A DNA stretch of 43,730 nt from Autumnicola lenta (GTDB lineage Bacteria > Bacteroidota > Bacteroidia > Flavobacteriales > Flavobacteriaceae): positions 1 through 43,730 of the forward strand of contig NZ_JAVRHO010000027.1 of the NCBI RefSeq assembly GCF_031846515.1. The letters are read 5' to 3'. The notes under the pieces are model-generated. The model saw only the letters and a list, made by a program, of their open reading frames with translations. It was not told the origin of the DNA and did no database searches. Positions within the stretch are counted from its first letter, which is position 1. Every line of letters begins with the position of its first letter. Both the position numbers and the translations under genes were made by a program. Shown here one piece after another: positions 42,194 through 43,730 of the stretch.

Positions 42194-42244
42194 ATTTCCT
42201 CCTAAAATGAAAAGCATAAGTTGCTTTTCATTTTAGGAGGAAAT
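42194..42244. terminator. Long perfect hairpin after the esterase gene
   Basis: A 23-base-pair stem without mismatch (arms 42194-42216 and 42222-42244) around a five-base loop, 15 bases after the esterase stop. On the plus strand no T-run follows, only A-rich sequence; on the minus strand it is followed by a T-rich tract. It probably ends or protects the esterase mRNA, but the perfect symmetry is more than a simple terminator needs. Confidence 0.6.
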
Positions 42245-42527
42245 TAAAAAAAGGAAAGTTGCTGTAAAAAAATTGCAGGCCTGGCCTGAAGCGGTAATAG
42301 TTGCCGAAAATTGCCATTTTCAACCAGCTACTAAACTGATTGGTTTTTATTCGTCCCGAACAAATTTTCACCTCTTCAGCATAGCTATATAAACTGCTGT
42401 TTTTTGAGCTTATTTTCCAATTTTGGCTATTTTCGTTTCCGAAAATGCAAATCTATTTTTAAAAGCCGATTCTTCACCCTCCTTTATAGCACATTTTTGC
42501 TTTTCTTCGCATCAAATCAACCAGATA
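42245..42527. other. Gene-free spacer before the MFS gene
   Basis: About 280 bases, plus the hairpin just before it, with no gene. A small palindrome CAGGCC-t-GGCCTG lies at 42276-42288. The MFS reading frame is open upstream to 42423, but that part is not typical of the family. Confidence 0.5.
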
Positions 42528-43712
42528 ATGCTTGTTGCAAAGCGTATATTACCAATTATAGTTTTTTCCCAGTTTTGCTGTACTTCGCTCTGGTTTGCGA
42601 GCAATGCAGTAATGCCAGATTTGCTGCTGAATTATAACCTGGGAGCTTCCGCTTTGGGGCATTTGACTTCTGCTGTGCAATTTGGATTTATAAGCGGCAC
42701 CCTTATTTTTGCAATTTTCGGCATCGCAGATCGGTTTTCGCCCTCCAAAGTATTCCTTATCTGTGCCCTTTTGGGAGCCTTCTTTAATCTCACTATAATT
42801 TCTGAAGGGCATACTTTAAACACCCTGTTACTGCTGCGTTTTCTTACCGGATTTTCCCTCGCCGGAATTTATCCTGTAGGAATGAAGATCGCTTCAGATT
42901 ATTACCTAAAGGGACTGGGAAAATCACTTGGTTTTCTTGTAGGAGCCCTGGTGCTGGGGACCGCATTTCCTCATTTATTAAAAGATATTACAACCACCGG
43001 CACCTTACCATGGATGACTGTTCTTATAACAACTTCTGTTTTATCTGTTTTGGGCGGATTGCTGATTTTTCTATTAATTCCGGATGGGCCGTACAGGCAC
43101 CCAAAATTGAAAAAGGATTTTTCTGCGCCTTTTAAGGTTTTTAGAAATTCGAGATTTAGAGCTGCCGCTTTTGGTTATTTTGGTCATATGTGGGAACTCT
43201 ATGCTTTCTGGGCTTTTGTACCGGTAGCTTTGCAAATTTATCGGGAAATACACCCCGGTGCTATTTTTAATATTCCTTTGCTTTCGTTCATTATTATCGG
43301 CTCCGGCGGAATAGCATGTGTGTTAGGGGGTTATATTTCTGCAAATTTCGGTATCCGGAAGACTGCAGCCACGGCGCTTTTTCTTTCAGGATGTTGTTGT
43401 CTTCTTTCTCCTTTGCTGCTACTTCAAAATTCTCCGACTGCTGTGATCGTTTTCCTGATTTTCTGGGGACTAATGGTGGTTGCAGACTCGCCTCTTTTTT
43501 CCACATTGGTAGCTCAAAATGCAATTGCAGAATCCCGGGGTACCGCCCTTACCATCGTAAACTCTATTGGATTTGGTATTACTATTTTAAGCATCCAAAT
43601 CCTTAATTTCTTAACGGAAGTTATTGATCCCATTTACCTGTTCGTCGTACTGGCAACGGGACCAACCTTTGGATTACGGTCCCTGTTTAGAAAAAGTTCT
43701 TCGGAAGTCTGA
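42528..43712 (+). CDS. MFS-family transporter
   Basis: About twelve hydrophobic segments, with the family phrase FGIADRFSPSKVFLICALLGAF (loop 2-3 region, D-R pair) and RFLTGFSLAGIYPVGMKI (helix 4-5). I chose ATG 42528, giving MLVAKRILPIIVFSQFCCTSLWFASNAVMPDLL, so that helix 1 begins near the N-terminus. Upstream in-frame starts (42423) would add 35 residues of mixed character. The chosen protein has 394 residues, normal for MFS. It ends 18 bases before the window edge. It follows the secreted esterase on the same strand, so it may import the released product; that is inference. Substrate unknown. Confidence 0.88.
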   Translation: MLVAKRILPIIVFSQFCCTSLWFASNAVMPDLLLNYNLGASALGHLTSAVQFGFISGTLIFAIFGIADRFSPSKVFLICALLGAFFNLTIISEGHTLNTLLLLRFLTGFSLAGIYPVGMKIASDYYLKGLGKSLGFLVGALVLGTAFPHLLKDITTTGTLPWMTVLITTSVLSVLGGLLIFLLIPDGPYRHPKLKKDFSAPFKVFRNSRFRAAAFGYFGHMWELYAFWAFVPVALQIYREIHPGAIFNIPLLSFIIIGSGGIACVLGGYISANFGIRKTAATALFLSGCCCLLSPLLLLQNSPTAVIVFLIFWGLMVVADSPLFSTLVAQNAIAESRGTALTIVNSIGFGITILSIQILNFLTEVIDPIYLFVVLATGPTFGLRSLFRKSSSEV

Positions 43713-43730
43713 ACCCTTCCGTCTTTATCA

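Noticed and set aside
42423..42527. N-terminal extension of the MFS gene
   Set aside because: The added 35 residues do not resemble the family and displace helix 1; ATG 42528 is more natural.
1..43730. CRISPR arrays, tRNA or rRNA genes, prophage or intact insertion sequences
   Set aside because: Looked for direct repeats with regular spacers, cloverleaf arms, transposase-like frames and integrase motifs and found none; the small palindromic repeats have no neighbouring transposase here.

Overview
The window looks like chromosomal DNA of a marine or soil flavobacterium (Bacteroidota, Flavobacteriaceae; close to the Gramella/Salegentibacter/Zunongwangia group by general feel, not by any search). 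The reasons are low GC, one-base TAATG stop/start overlaps, few Shine-Dalgarno sites, TAnnTTTG-like -7 boxes, an arginine pathway of the Bacteroidota acyl-ornithine type, and several protein families typical of flavobacteria. I see no rRNA, tRNA, CRISPR array, prophage or intact insertion sequence.

Layout. 1-1983 (minus): the start of an EamA/DMT permease and a helical-repeat protein of unknown role. 2131-6523 (plus): leuA-leuC-leuD-leuB, the leucine branch. 6727-16228 (minus): an arginine operon in transcription order acyltransferase-argG-argC-proC-argD-argF'-argB-argE-argH. 16562-23265 (minus): ilvD-ilvB-ilvN-ilvC-ilvA. 23938-27493 (minus): a three-gene acyl-CoA (probably propionyl-CoA) carboxylase. 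27635-29064 (minus): a small membrane protein, then a lipoprotein/DUF2231 pair. 29200-32618 (minus): cydA-cydB plus a metallo-beta-lactamase-fold hydrolase. 32911-33255: rhodanese. 33445-38554 (minus): TetR regulator, ABC exporter, HlyD adaptor and TolC channel. 38555-40495: mostly gene-poor, with a Dabb-domain protein and a frameshifted pseudogene. 40496-43712 (plus): an esterase/beta-propeller fusion and an MFS transporter.

How it fits together. The first half is a biosynthetic superlocus. IlvA makes 2-oxobutanoate, IlvBN/C/D make the oxoacid precursors of Ile and Val, and LeuABCD extend the Val precursor to Leu. The arginine operon carries a full acylated route from glutamate to arginine, headed by an acyltransferase that could supply the first step. 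Its transcarbamylase has Ala where the acetyl-specific enzyme has Glu, so succinylated intermediates are predicted.

Most notable points. (1) The ABC exporter has lost nearly all ATPase motifs (Walker A Lys to Arg, Walker B Asp to Lys, no LSGGQ, no H-loop His) yet is intact and kept in one operon with HlyD and TolC. (2) The arginine operon has a predicted leader of about 300 nt holding two related GC-rich structured elements. (3) Its intergenic gaps carry three different families of small palindromic repeats. (4) The operon-heading acyltransferase has a C-terminal CxxC...CxC cluster. All functional calls come from reading motifs and gene order; no database search was run.
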